Positions 8,801 to 16,195 of a stretch of 64,000 nt of DNA are shown one piece after another. The notes beneath the pieces were generated by a model. It made no database searches. It saw only the letters and a program-made list of their open reading frames with translations, and was not told the origin of the DNA. This DNA is from Paenibacillus dakarensis (lineage in GTDB: Bacteria; Bacillota; Bacilli; Paenibacillales; Paenibacillaceae): positions 1 to 64,000 of the forward strand of contig NZ_CDSE01000057.1 in assembly GCF_001373415.1 (NCBI RefSeq), in the 5' to 3' direction. Every line of letters begins with the position of its first letter. Within the stretch, counting starts at the first letter, position 1. A program made the position numbers and the translations under genes.

Positions 8801-8938
8801 AAGAAAGTAGAGCGCATGAATAAATTTATAAAAAGCATGAGTAATCCTGATGGTTCGTGCGGACAGAAGATTCACCATAACATTAAGAATGAAGTAGTGA
8901 GAGGTGAAAATAGTTGTATTACGTTAACCCAAATATAA
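5807..8938 (+). CDS. Three-module protein: GT2 glycosyltransferase, TPR repeats, CDP-glycerol glycerophosphotransferase-like domain
   Basis: 1043 residues. Residues 1 to about 100 are a GT2 (WaaE/SunS-like) domain with MIVRNEEDYLERCLESV, DTGSTDSTIEIA and the metal-binding DAD at 83-85. Roughly 180-340 contain TPR-like helical pairs (FNMGRTYMAIGEHEKAIEYL). From about 655 to 1030 there is a TagB/TagF-like domain opening FMPYKASMWDSLESIYREAE, with RPHP and the closing ISDYSSVMLQCIITGKPVLG. It therefore may both add a sugar and transfer a polyol-phosphate. ATG 5807 is chosen because GAAAGGA lies 8-9 nt upstream. It lies first in a SigD-promoted island directly after hag, so flagellin glycosylation is the favoured role (inference); wall polymer synthesis is the alternative. 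Confidence 0.82.
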   Translation: MDKSISLCMIVRNEEDYLERCLESVKDKVNQIVIIDTGSTDSTIEIAQEYTNEIYSFEWCDDFAAARNESLKYAKSDYILVLDADEYLEENADLQEELSSGYDYYFINIHNILSYGRAINHTAIRLFANFKGFLYRNRLHEHLNTMDEGMKYTSGYGNFIINHSGYMEDMMNNRAKNQRNLPLMLQEVKENPTAYNLFNMGRTYMAIGEHEKAIEYLKKSYPLSKQLVIVPELISTLCFCLNELKRYEEALQILRDAVELYPDTTDLRYLQGSIYFEAGYVKDAETSFLECLRLGDQGVTVTEGNGSYMAHYRLAEIYETNYQISKSYEHIIEALKIKKTFAAAIKKYFQLVTKANIPVDDVYQNIELIYRTSNIEELKLLLEVLYSLRHSLLNKYLSEFNIRVEDNVSAVGAQYERSYDKARDQWLSMKEVPKQNGEDILLLSILMRDSDLYQKALPLLNLSKKESRTINCIVQVEEIRDGQLNTSLEQMLERLIIRLLALQEYEVFQRILEYVWKGSLDVKIRVSGILADYGFYEVSIDLLIKLFELYPNDKRIITLLGDICFYMNYLEDAQLFYTKLLDQSPEYSTYERCYDLFHKLNEGESAQNIKFVMKNLYPLSNWANPQNSSSQDIYETQEVLAEAKSMVTNHENTHLEIAFMPYKASMWDSLESIYREAEKDPDCSCYVVPIPYYEKNAQGEIIKFCYEGNEFPDDINITPFEIYDFEDRRPDIIYIHNPYDKYNTLTMVNPRFFSDNLAKYTDMLVYVPYYVAGSSDVPYVLVTPAFENVTKIVTQSKSTKDAYIEAGLNANKLLDIGSPKVDAMLTAVNEGREISPYWRFITQNKKVFLFNTGIADLLSFETWFEQLEQIINYFMNHSRYALIWRPHPLTDITIKTMRPHLLERFEILKNKLKQAVNIIIDLNSDIYPAVTISDGIISDYSSVMLQCIITGKPVLGLLSEKMTREDRYYYADYLGCYFIDQDMSLNEFTAMVENHEDYKKVERMNKFIKSMSNPDGSCGQKIHHNIKNEVVRGENSCITLTQI

Positions 8939-9984
8939 AAGATTTATATAGAACGTCCTATAGTGAGAGCCGCAAAGACTATATTCGATTGGATATGAAT
9001 GAGAATCCTGAGGGGCTCCCTGCTCCATTTTTTGAACAGGTAATGAAGTATATAACACCAGAATATGTTGCGATGTATCCAGAGATGTCCAAAGTAATTC
9101 AGAAATTAGCAGGATATTTGCAATGTATGCCGTCTAATATCTGTTTAACCAACGGTTCTGACGATGCTATGCGTCTGTTATTTGAAGTTTATGGAGAACT
9201 AGGGAAGAAAGTGGTTTCAGTAAACCCGAGTTTTGAAATGTATTCCGTATATATGAATATGTATGGCATGGAACATTCACCGATTAACTACGATGCCGAT
9301 TTTAAAGTGCGCTTAGATGAAGTTTTAGATGCTATAGACCCGGATACCGGAATCGTAGTACTGTTAAACCCCAACAGCCCTATTGGGGCATCTTGGAGAG
9401 AGAATGAAGTTGAGAAAATTATTGAAAAGGCGAAGATAAACAATGCAATCGTAGTAATCGATGAAGCATATTATTACTTTTCGCCCCAAACCTATATGAA
9501 TGTTACGAGCAAATACGATCATGTAATGGTGTTCAGGACATTCTCTAAATTGCTCTCTATTGCTGGTGCAAGAATTGGTTATATCGTATCCAATGACCAA
9601 ATTATCAGTGAAATTAAAAAGGCTTGTTCCACATACCCGGTAAACTGTTTTGCTATTAAATTCGCTGAAGAAATATTGGATCATCCTGAAATTATAGAAG
9701 AACTGATGGACAAGGAAAAGCAAGGAAGAGAATACTTGTTGGAGCACCTTCAACAAAACAAATATGAATATCACTTTAATAATGGTAATTACGTGCTTAT
9801 TAGACCTAAGAAAACCCCACAACATATTTTTGCCGAACTAAAGCGAAATAACATCTTAATTAAAACCTATAAAGCTCCTATATTGGCTGATTGGATCCGA
9901 GTGACTACAGCAAGTGTTAAGGTTATGCGAGTATTTTGGGAACAGTTTAAATTAGCAGATCAAGATCAGTCCATACGATTTTGA
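8914..9984 (+). CDS. HisC/CobD-like class I/II PLP-dependent enzyme
   Basis: 356 residues with the fold-type I aminotransferase pattern of the histidinol-phosphate aminotransferase family: LDMNENPEGLP near the N-terminus, LNPNSPIGASW, VIDEAYYYFSP, and the Schiff-base lysine (Lys212) in FRTFSKLLSIAGARIGY. It starts at TTG 8914 behind GAGGTG, overlapping the previous gene by 25 nt, so it is translationally coupled. The context is not histidine biosynthesis: it sits with nucleotidyltransferase and LicD genes. HisC-like proteins of the CobD branch decarboxylate phospho-threonine or phospho-serine, so it could supply an amino-alcohol phosphate, or it could aminate a sugar or keto acid. Substrate unknown. 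Confidence 0.8.
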   Translation: MYYVNPNIKDLYRTSYSESRKDYIRLDMNENPEGLPAPFFEQVMKYITPEYVAMYPEMSKVIQKLAGYLQCMPSNICLTNGSDDAMRLLFEVYGELGKKVVSVNPSFEMYSVYMNMYGMEHSPINYDADFKVRLDEVLDAIDPDTGIVVLLNPNSPIGASWRENEVEKIIEKAKINNAIVVIDEAYYYFSPQTYMNVTSKYDHVMVFRTFSKLLSIAGARIGYIVSNDQIISEIKKACSTYPVNCFAIKFAEEILDHPEIIEELMDKEKQGREYLLEHLQQNKYEYHFNNGNYVLIRPKKTPQHIFAELKRNNILIKTYKAPILADWIRVTTASVKVMRVFWEQFKLADQDQSIRF

Positions 9985-10002
9985 GGGGAAAGGTGGAGTT
10001 CC

Positions 10003-10698
10003 ATGAAAGCTATATTATTGGCAGCAGGAAGAGGAACAAGAATCTCTAGAATGATCGAAGAAATTCCTAAATCAGTATTGCCGGTGGATGGAATACCCTT
10101 GATTCGAAGAAGTGTAATAATGCTGCTTGAGAGAAATATTAAACCGGTTATATGCGTGGGATATCGGGAAACTAAAATATATGAAGCGTTAGATGGATTG
10201 GATGTTACGTACTATTACAACCCATTTTATAATGTTACCAATAGTATAGCTTCGTTTTGGTTTGCTAGAAAAGAGTTGACTGAAGATACGATTATTATGA
10301 ACGGCGATGTTTTTTTTGATGAAAATATTCTGGATTTGATCATAGACACAGATAAAGATTGTTCGTTACTAGTGGATACAAGCAGAACGTTAGAAGGGGA
10401 CTTTTTTCTCAAGTTAGAGAACGGTTATATAAGGAAGTTTGGCAAGGACCTGCCTATTCAAGAAAGAAGCTGCGAGTATGTTGGTATTGGAAAGGTTAAA
10501 GAGAAATTCCTGGGGGATTTTAAAAATAAATTAGAGCAGCTTATTGGAAGCCAACAGCATCAATTATGGTGGGAAAATATATTGTATTCACTCATTGAAG
10601 AGAAAAATATTGAGACGATCGATATCAGCGGAATGTTTTGGTCAGAGATTGATTATTTCGATGATTATGAAAGAATCATTAATCATATCAATTTGTAA
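10003..10698 (+). CDS. Nucleotidyltransferase, LicC-like (phosphocholine/phosphoethanolamine cytidylyltransferase type)
   Basis: 231 residues with a Rossmann-like NTP_transferase domain: LLAAGRGTRISRMIEEIPKS (the glycine-rich NTP site and lysine), LPVDGIPLI, and MNGDVFFDE for the metal-binding aspartate. The size and the pattern GRGTRI...PKSVLPVDG fit the LicC/choline-phosphate cytidylyltransferase branch better than large sugar-nucleotide pyrophosphorylases. It would activate a small phosphorylated alcohol, or a sugar-1-phosphate, as a nucleotide derivative. GAGGGGAAAGGTGGAG precedes the ATG. The LicD-family gene follows at once, repeating the licC-licD pairing of phosphocholine decoration loci, which supports the CDP-alcohol reading (inference). 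Confidence 0.78.
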   Translation: MKAILLAAGRGTRISRMIEEIPKSVLPVDGIPLIRRSVIMLLERNIKPVICVGYRETKIYEALDGLDVTYYYNPFYNVTNSIASFWFARKELTEDTIIMNGDVFFDENILDLIIDTDKDCSLLVDTSRTLEGDFFLKLENGYIRKFGKDLPIQERSCEYVGIGKVKEKFLGDFKNKLEQLIGSQQHQLWWENILYSLIEEKNIETIDISGMFWSEIDYFDDYERIINHINL

Positions 10699-10714
10699 TA
10701 ATGTAGGTGCATGT

Positions 10715-11557
10715 ATGGAACATAATACAGAATATATAAAACTTAATGATGACTATTTAAGGAAATTACAATTGGAAATGTTGACCCTACTAATCGAAGT
10801 GGATAGATTATGCAGAGAACATAATATTCAGTATTTTTTATCCTATGGCACACTCATAGGCGCTGTTAGGCATAAAGGATTTATTCCTTGGGATGATGAT
10901 ATAGATATCGAAATGTGTAGGGAAGATTACGAAAAATTTTGCAGTATTTGTGAGAATGAATTAGATACATCAAAGTTCTTCTTACAAAATCAACAGACGG
11001 ATAAAAACTATAATTGGGTTTATGGAAAGCTAAAATTGCAAAACACCTCATTTATTCGCTCTGGGCAGGAACATTTAAAGCAAAAAGACGGAATATTCAT
11101 AGATATCTTTCCTTTAGATAATATCTCCAGCAATAGATTTAGACAAAAAGTATCTCTTAAGGCTTGTAAAATATGCAGAAGGCTCTTGTGGGCTTCTGTA
11201 GGCAGAAAAATGGTAAGAAATAAATTTAGTAGAGCTGCATACACAGCACTTTCCTGTATTCCCAAAAAGGTAGTTACATCTATCTTTGATGTCTTTGCTA
11301 AGTCGGATAAAAAAACTCCTTATCTAGCTGCACATAATTACTTTTCCGGATATATATTCAAACGGGAGTGGTTTTCCGAGGCAGTAACGGTGGAATTTGA
11401 AGGACATAGATTCTATGCACCGATAGGTTATCACGAAATACTTTCTTCTATTTATGGAGATTATATGCAGTTGCCCCCGGTCAAACAACGTTATGGTCAT
11501 ACCTATGTATCATATATAAGATTTCTGGATGGACTGGAATTAAAGGTAATTAGATGA
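10715..11557 (+). CDS. licD: LicD family phosphotransferase
   Basis: 280 residues with the LicD signature: FLSYGTLIGAVRHKGFIPWD followed by DDIDIEM, the acidic metal site of this nucleotidyltransferase-superfamily fold. LicD proteins move phosphocholine or related phospho-alcohols from a CDP carrier to a glycan. ATG 10715 is chosen because homology begins at YIKLNDDYLRKLQLEMLTLL and AGGTG lies just upstream; a longer in-frame extension overlaps the previous gene and looks spurious. Its immediate neighbours, the NTP-transferase and a methyltransferase, make it the likely final transfer step of the island's modification. Acceptor unknown. Confidence 0.88.
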   Translation: MEHNTEYIKLNDDYLRKLQLEMLTLLIEVDRLCREHNIQYFLSYGTLIGAVRHKGFIPWDDDIDIEMCREDYEKFCSICENELDTSKFFLQNQQTDKNYNWVYGKLKLQNTSFIRSGQEHLKQKDGIFIDIFPLDNISSNRFRQKVSLKACKICRRLLWASVGRKMVRNKFSRAAYTALSCIPKKVVTSIFDVFAKSDKKTPYLAAHNYFSGYIFKREWFSEAVTVEFEGHRFYAPIGYHEILSSIYGDYMQLPPVKQRYGHTYVSYIRFLDGLELKVIR

Positions 11558-11577
11558 TTAGAAAAGGAGAAGGAAAT

Positions 11578-12372
11578 TTGAATAGAATATATACCAAAAA
11601 TGTATCTATAGATTCTGAAAGTCTAAAAAGTTTTTATAGAAAACGGGCAGTGGATAAGATTTTTATTGATATAGATGCACCAGTAGTTTTATGCGGCGAC
11701 AAAGATAAGAATAAAATTGAGGTTTGGACTAATTTTGAACTGGAGCATCGTTTCCCGTATTTATGCTTAGATAGCAGCAGTAATGTATTAGAAGTCGGCT
11801 GTGGGACTGGGCGGATAACTAAGTATATTACTTCGGTTGCGGGAACATATCTTGGTGTGGATTACGTAAAGGAATTCATAGATATTATAAAATCGCGTGT
11901 AGATATCGTAAAAAATAAAAACACCTTATTTATTCATTCATCTATACAAGATTTAGTAAACAATTCTGCCATTTTGTCAGAAGAAACTAAGTTCAATCGC
12001 TTCGTTATTTCGGGCGGAGTGCTGATGTACATCAACGATGATGAAGTAATGCAGGTGCTCAGTAAACTGATAGAAAAATTCGATGAAGATTGTATCATCT
12101 ATTTATCAGAGCCAATTGCGTTCGGAAAAAGGTTGACTCTAGATAAATTCTATTCGGAAGACCTTGAGAATGAATACAGCGCGATTTACAGAACCGAGGA
12201 AGAATACCAAAAAGTATTTAATGTGTTTTATGAAGCGGGATTTACTTTGGAAGTCAATGAAGAGTTTTTTTATGATGATATTAAAGCACAGAAGGAAACG
12301 AAGCAGTGGATGTTTGTTTTACGAAGAAGCAAAGAAAATAAAAATAAGTTCTCGAATATTACCCCCTATTGA
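11578..12372 (+). CDS. SAM-dependent class I methyltransferase
   Basis: About 264 residues with the SAM-binding motif I VLEVGCGTGRITKYI, motif II-like YLGVDYVKEFIDI, and FVISGGVLMYINDDEV as motif IV. The favoured start is TTG 11578, 8 nt after AAGGAG. ATG 11554, which overlaps the licD stop as ATGA and adds eight residues, is the alternative. The substrate is unknown; between LicD and GNAT genes it may N- or O-methylate the transferred group or the glycan. A small-molecule N-methyltransferase would allow stepwise methylation of an ethanolamine-type group (inference). The region is AT-rich like the rest of the island. Confidence 0.8.
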   Translation: MNRIYTKNVSIDSESLKSFYRKRAVDKIFIDIDAPVVLCGDKDKNKIEVWTNFELEHRFPYLCLDSSSNVLEVGCGTGRITKYITSVAGTYLGVDYVKEFIDIIKSRVDIVKNKNTLFIHSSIQDLVNNSAILSEETKFNRFVISGGVLMYINDDEVMQVLSKLIEKFDEDCIIYLSEPIAFGKRLTLDKFYSEDLENEYSAIYRTEEEYQKVFNVFYEAGFTLEVNEEFFYDDIKAQKETKQWMFVLRRSKENKNKFSNITPY

Positions 12373-12424
12373 TATTAGGTTATTCAAGTGAAAATATCGC
12401 TCTAGAAAAGAGGGGGAGCAAATT

Positions 12425-13213
12425 ATGTTGAAGCAGTGTGATGAATCATGGATAACAAGGATCTTAGAATACATCGGCAGAGACTATTCAAAATGTTTGT
12501 ACCTATATATAAATCTTAATAAATACGGATTAAATACTGAAAACTTCAATGTGTGGATTAGCTTAGATGATGTTGGAGATATAAGAGGGTTAATGGCGAA
12601 GTATTATACGGGCACTCACTTTTTTTCTAAAGATACTGACTTTATTGTTGATGATTATATGGATTTTGTTCATGAAAATAAACCCGCGATTATAACAGGT
12701 ACAGGTCAAATTATTCAAAACATACAGGGGGGATTTCCAAGTTATACTGCTGATTATGGAAGTGTTGGTCAAATTAAAAATGTCTCGAAGTTCAATGCAA
12801 GCCAAGTAGAGATCGCGTCAATTGATGACATGCATGAGATTGCCAAATTATTAATTGGAGACAAAGGCCTAGGTGGACATTATGATTCTTCATTGCTGGA
12901 ACATCAATTAAAAGAACGCTATATTGAAGGCTTTGGTAGAAACTATGTGATTAAAAAGGATAATGAAATCGTATCTCATTGTGCAACTTATGCTCAAACT
13001 AATCAGCTTGCAGTCACATCAGGCGTGTTTACAAAAACTGAGGAAAGAGGAATGGGCTACGCATATCAAATTTACTGTAAGCTCTGTTATGATCTCTTAT
13101 CGGAGGGCAAAGAGGTGTACGCTTTTTTTTATACGGATCAAGCTCATAGGATGCATGATAAGGTCGGTTTTAAAGTTGTATCAAGTTGGGCTAAGCTAGT
13201 GTTGCAGAAATAA
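12425..13213 (+). CDS. GNAT family N-acetyltransferase with an extended N-terminal domain
   Basis: 262 residues. The C-terminal half has GNAT features: an acetyl-CoA site in the region VTSGVFTKTEERGMGYAYQI and the closing strand-helix YTDQAHRMHDKVGFKVVSSW. The first 130 residues are a divergent domain often seen in two-domain GNATs. It has AAAAGAGGGGGAG before the ATG and is separated by 52 nt from the methyltransferase. It is the last gene of the SigD-linked island; acetylation of an amino sugar or amine made by the island is plausible but not shown. Confidence 0.78.
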   Translation: MLKQCDESWITRILEYIGRDYSKCLYLYINLNKYGLNTENFNVWISLDDVGDIRGLMAKYYTGTHFFSKDTDFIVDDYMDFVHENKPAIITGTGQIIQNIQGGFPSYTADYGSVGQIKNVSKFNASQVEIASIDDMHEIAKLLIGDKGLGGHYDSSLLEHQLKERYIEGFGRNYVIKKDNEIVSHCATYAQTNQLAVTSGVFTKTEERGMGYAYQIYCKLCYDLLSEGKEVYAFFYTDQAHRMHDKVGFKVVSSWAKLVLQK

Positions 13214-13294
13214 ATAAGAAAGAATTAACCCATCTATAATAAACCACTTTTTTCATGATCTAACATAGGGGAAAATTCCGATTTTTTATCCTCT

Positions 13295-13321
13295 TAACAT
13301 CAAGTGAGCAAAATCCGATAT
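13295..13321 (+). promoter_or_regulatory. Sigma-D-like promoter of flaG-fliD-fliS-fliT
   Basis: TAAC at 13295-13298, 15-nt spacer, TCCGATAT at 13314-13321 (7 of 8 to the SigD -10). It lies about 38 nt before flaG and matches the promoters before hag and before the modification island, so the two flanks and the island share one regulon signal. The rest of the 13214-13359 gap shows no gene. Confidence 0.68.
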
Positions 13322-13359
13322 ACATTATAAATAGTTTATATGCCATCGGAGGTTGTCCA

Positions 13360-13752
13360 ATGAATCTTCAAATTTCAGTAACGGCAAATACGGTGAGCAG
13401 CGCTAAAGTCGAAGGAAATCAAGTCAGTGAATATATGGCTGCTAACAAAGATGCAAGTTTGATTAACTCTATTAAGAAAAGCACTGAGATTGCTAAACTT
13501 GAGCGTCAAGGTATTCAAATTCCTACAGGAGATGAGCATCTTATTCGTTTAATAGAGAAGGCCACCAAGGCTCTCCAAGGACCGGAGACAACACTAGAAA
13601 TTAGTATTCATGAAAAAACACACCAAATAATGGTGAAAGTGTTGAACAAGGAGAATGGAGAACTGATTCGTGAAATACCACCTGAAAAGACGTTGGATCT
13701 GGTAGCCAATATGATGGAGATAGCAGGAATTTTAGTTGATCAGAAGGTTTAA
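13360..13752 (+). CDS. flaG: Flagellar protein FlaG
   Basis: 130 residues; the C-terminal part carries the FlaG pattern: LEISIHEKTHQIMVKVLNKE then GELIREIPPEKTLDLVANM. The N-terminus is variable and probably disordered. FlaG proteins affect filament length and stability, but the mechanism is unclear. ATCGGAGG precedes the ATG. It stands before fliD, fliS and fliT in the common Firmicute order and ends 16 nt before fliD. Confidence 0.9.
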   Translation: MNLQISVTANTVSSAKVEGNQVSEYMAANKDASLINSIKKSTEIAKLERQGIQIPTGDEHLIRLIEKATKALQGPETTLEISIHEKTHQIMVKVLNKENGELIREIPPEKTLDLVANMMEIAGILVDQKV

Positions 13753-13768
13753 GGGGGGGAACAAAAGA

Positions 13769-15250
13769 ATGCAAATGCGAATTAGTGGTTTTTCAGGTAT
13801 GGATATTGACAGTATGGTAAAGCAACTGATTACTGCAAAGCGTGCTCCTTTGGATAAGCTTACACAGCAGAAAACCATTATAGAATGGAGACGTGAGAGT
13901 TATCGAGAAATGAATAGCAAGATGATAGACTTTAAAACAAAAACATCTTCTTTTAAGTATTCATCAGCGATGAACTCTAACAAAGCCATGGTGTCAGGAA
14001 ATACAACCGCAATAAAGGCAGAGGCTACTGCATCTGCTTCGAATATTTCAATGGGTGTAGAAGTGTTTAAGTTGGCACAAAAATCACGCATTGAGACGAC
14101 TTCCCCACTAACTATAAAAGGAAATTCTGATGTTCCAGTTAGTGCTTCACTAAAAACAACGCTTGGTGAATTGTCGAAGAGTGATGGAAGCGAAGAGTAT
14201 ACCTTAAGTATCAATGGTATTAAGGAGCCTTTGGTATTTAAGTCTACCGAAACCATAGAGACGGTACTAAACAGGATTAACTCTAGTGCAAAGGCTAAAG
14301 TCAAAGCAACCTTTGATGAAGTAAGTGGAAAATTTGTTGTTTCTGCGAAAGAGTATGGAAACACAAATAAATTAACAGGCGTTGAAGGTTCATTAATAAG
14401 TCTTTTTGATCTGAGCGATGTTCAGGATGCAAAGCCAGCTGAGGTTCTGATCACTTCTGGAGGTGTTAAAAAAATCTTCACCCCTGATAGTAATTCATTT
14501 CTTATTAATGGAGTCCAACTGACATTCCAGGAAATAAATAAGGATAAACCGGCAACGATCACTACGCAGACCGATCCAGCAAAGGCTCTGGAAACCATTA
14601 AGAGCTTTGTTGAATCCTATAATGAGCTGATTAAGACCTTCAGCACCAAGCTGGGTGAAGAAAAGTACCGCAGTTATGCTCCACTTACCGATGAACAGAA
14701 GAAAGAAATGAAAGAGAACGACATTAAACTATGGGAAGAAAAGGCTAGAAGCGGCTTGCTGAAGAATGATGAGGTTCTTCGCTCCACATTAAGCGAGATG
14801 CGTTCCGCCATTGGAGAAATGGTCGGTGATCTGAGTTCGATCGGGATTACAACAGGCCAGTATTTTGAGAACGGCAAGCTTAACATTAACGAAGAGAAGC
14901 TGAAATCCGCTCTGCAAAGTGACCCGCAAAAAGTGTCAAACATCTTCCAGGGTGCAGGTGACGGGGGCAACCACGGAATAATCTCCAGTGTTCAAACCGC
15001 TATGAATAACGCTCTTGACAAGCTTGTGGACAAAGCAGGAACTTCAAAATTTTTGGCTGATTCCAACAGTACATTTAAGGAAGAGAGTGTCATCGGCCGG
15101 CAGCTAAAGGATTATAATAAACGGATCGGCACCATGGAGGCACGTCTCCAAGACCTCGAAATCCGTTACTACAAACAGTTCTCTGCAATGGAAAGAGCCA
15201 TGAACCAATACAATTCTCAGTCGTCCAGTCTAGCAGGTTATTTCCAATAG
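13769..15250 (+). CDS. fliD: Flagellar hook-associated protein 2, filament cap (FliD)
   Basis: 493 residues starting MQMRISGFSGMDIDSMVKQL and containing the FliD_N block on LDKLTQQKTIIEWRRESYRE, and the FliD_C region with ETIKSFVESYNELIKTFSTK. A coiled coil ends the protein (RIGTMEARLQDLEIRYYKQF). It forms the pentameric cap under which flagellin monomers are inserted. ATG 13769 follows AAGGGGGGG with correct spacing; an upstream ATG at 13736 would overlap flaG and lacks homology. FliT downstream is its usual chaperone. Confidence 0.97.
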   Translation: MQMRISGFSGMDIDSMVKQLITAKRAPLDKLTQQKTIIEWRRESYREMNSKMIDFKTKTSSFKYSSAMNSNKAMVSGNTTAIKAEATASASNISMGVEVFKLAQKSRIETTSPLTIKGNSDVPVSASLKTTLGELSKSDGSEEYTLSINGIKEPLVFKSTETIETVLNRINSSAKAKVKATFDEVSGKFVVSAKEYGNTNKLTGVEGSLISLFDLSDVQDAKPAEVLITSGGVKKIFTPDSNSFLINGVQLTFQEINKDKPATITTQTDPAKALETIKSFVESYNELIKTFSTKLGEEKYRSYAPLTDEQKKEMKENDIKLWEEKARSGLLKNDEVLRSTLSEMRSAIGEMVGDLSSIGITTGQYFENGKLNINEEKLKSALQSDPQKVSNIFQGAGDGGNHGIISSVQTAMNNALDKLVDKAGTSKFLADSNSTFKEESVIGRQLKDYNKRIGTMEARLQDLEIRYYKQFSAMERAMNQYNSQSSSLAGYFQ

Positions 15251-15269
15251 AAAGTGGAGGGTGAGTACG

Positions 15270-15668
15270 TTGATTACATCTCCTTATGATAAATACAGAC
15301 AATCGTCAGTCCAAACAGCTAGCCCGGCTCAGCTTGTCCTTATGTTATATGATGGGGCTATACGTTTTGTGAAGATAGGAATAGATGGTATCAGTAACAA
15401 TGATCTACCCAAGGCAAATCAATATCTCGGTAAGGCCCAGACGATCGTGAGTGAGTTGATGTCTACCTTGAATCACTCATATGATATTTCTAAAAATTTG
15501 TTTGCGATGTATGAATATATAAACTATCTACTCATCCAGGCAAATATTAAGAAGTCGAAGGAACCTGCTGAGGAAGCTCTGGGATATTTGACCGATCTTT
15601 ACGAAACATGGATTCAAGCTAGTAAACTGGCTGTCTCTGGAGGAACTGCTGGTGTCCAGCATGGATGA
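15270..15668 (+). CDS. fliS: Flagellin export chaperone FliS
   Basis: About 132 residues; the pattern SPYDKYRQSSVQTASPAQLV then LMLYDGAIRFVKIG is diagnostic of FliS. It binds the flagellin C-terminus in the cytoplasm and prevents premature polymerisation; in Bacillus it also aids FliW-flagellin recognition. The start is TTG 15270, 9 nt after GGAGG; GTG 15261 directly abuts that ribosome site and is less likely. It overlaps the next gene. Confidence 0.95.
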   Translation: MITSPYDKYRQSSVQTASPAQLVLMLYDGAIRFVKIGIDGISNNDLPKANQYLGKAQTIVSELMSTLNHSYDISKNLFAMYEYINYLLIQANIKKSKEPAEEALGYLTDLYETWIQASKLAVSGGTAGVQHG

Positions 15669-15996
15669 GAAGATTCAAAATTTAGAGAGGCTCACGAATG
15701 ACTTCATTCAGCGAATCAATTCTTTAGAATACGAGCAGGTTGAGGAGTTTGTTGAGAATCGTGAGTCCATTACGGAGAGTATTCTTTCAGAATTAAGTCA
15801 TTCAACATTGACCGAAGCACAGAAACATCGACTGAAGATGTTGCTTCAGTATGATTCTATGATCTTAGGTAAAATGCAGTCTTTAAAAGAAGAAGCTCGA
15901 GAATGGACCATTCGACAAAATCAAATTAAAGCCCAGCATAGTGCATATGAGTCGGCCTATACAACGGATAGCATCCTTATGGATAAACGAAAATGA
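15652..15996 (+). CDS. fliT: FliT-like flagellar chaperone
   Basis: 114-residue, highly charged, helical protein (for example QNLERLTNDFIQRINSLEYE) without signal peptide. Size, helical character and position right after fliS fit FliT, the FliD export chaperone, but FliT sequences are poorly conserved and no strict motif is visible. GTG 15652 is placed 7 nt after GGAGGA; ATG 15661 is an alternative. The 17-nt overlap with fliS implies coupling. Confidence 0.7.
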   Translation: MSSMDEKIQNLERLTNDFIQRINSLEYEQVEEFVENRESITESILSELSHSTLTEAQKHRLKMLLQYDSMILGKMQSLKEEAREWTIRQNQIKAQHSAYESAYTTDSILMDKRK

Positions 15997-16040
15997 TTTC
16001 AAAATTAGAATAAAAAAGCCTTAATGGTAAGCAGGTATAT

Positions 16041-16195
16041 AGGGACTTGCCCCAAAAGTGAGATAAATTTAAAAACCTTCAAGAGAATGTAACCATGTTG
16101 TAAGATATGGAGACAACCTTGGAGGTGTTTTTACAATGGCAACAAGAGTTAGCTATCCACTAGAAGTGAGGATGAAAGCCGTCGAAATGAGATGA
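16041..16195 (+). pseudogene. Relic of an IS3-family element (left end and orfA start)
   Basis: An IS3-type terminal-repeat-like stretch (GGGACTTGCCCCAAAAGTGA, from 16041) is followed by a good ribosome site GGAGGTG and an ATG at 16136 opening MATRVSYPLEVRMKAVEMR, the usual start of an IS3-family OrfA helix-turn-helix protein. The frame stops at 16193-16195 after 19 residues, and the rest of the element is missing. Family naming is from recall of the motif. Confidence 0.65.

Noticed and set aside
8914..9984. Genuine histidinol-phosphate aminotransferase of histidine synthesis
   Set aside because: No other his genes are present and the operon partners are nucleotidyltransferase and LicD; hisC itself is expected elsewhere. 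Not excluded biochemically.
16136..16195. Small functional regulatory peptide of 19 residues
   Set aside because: Although it has a good ribosome site, its sequence is the start of an IS3-family OrfA beside other transposase debris.
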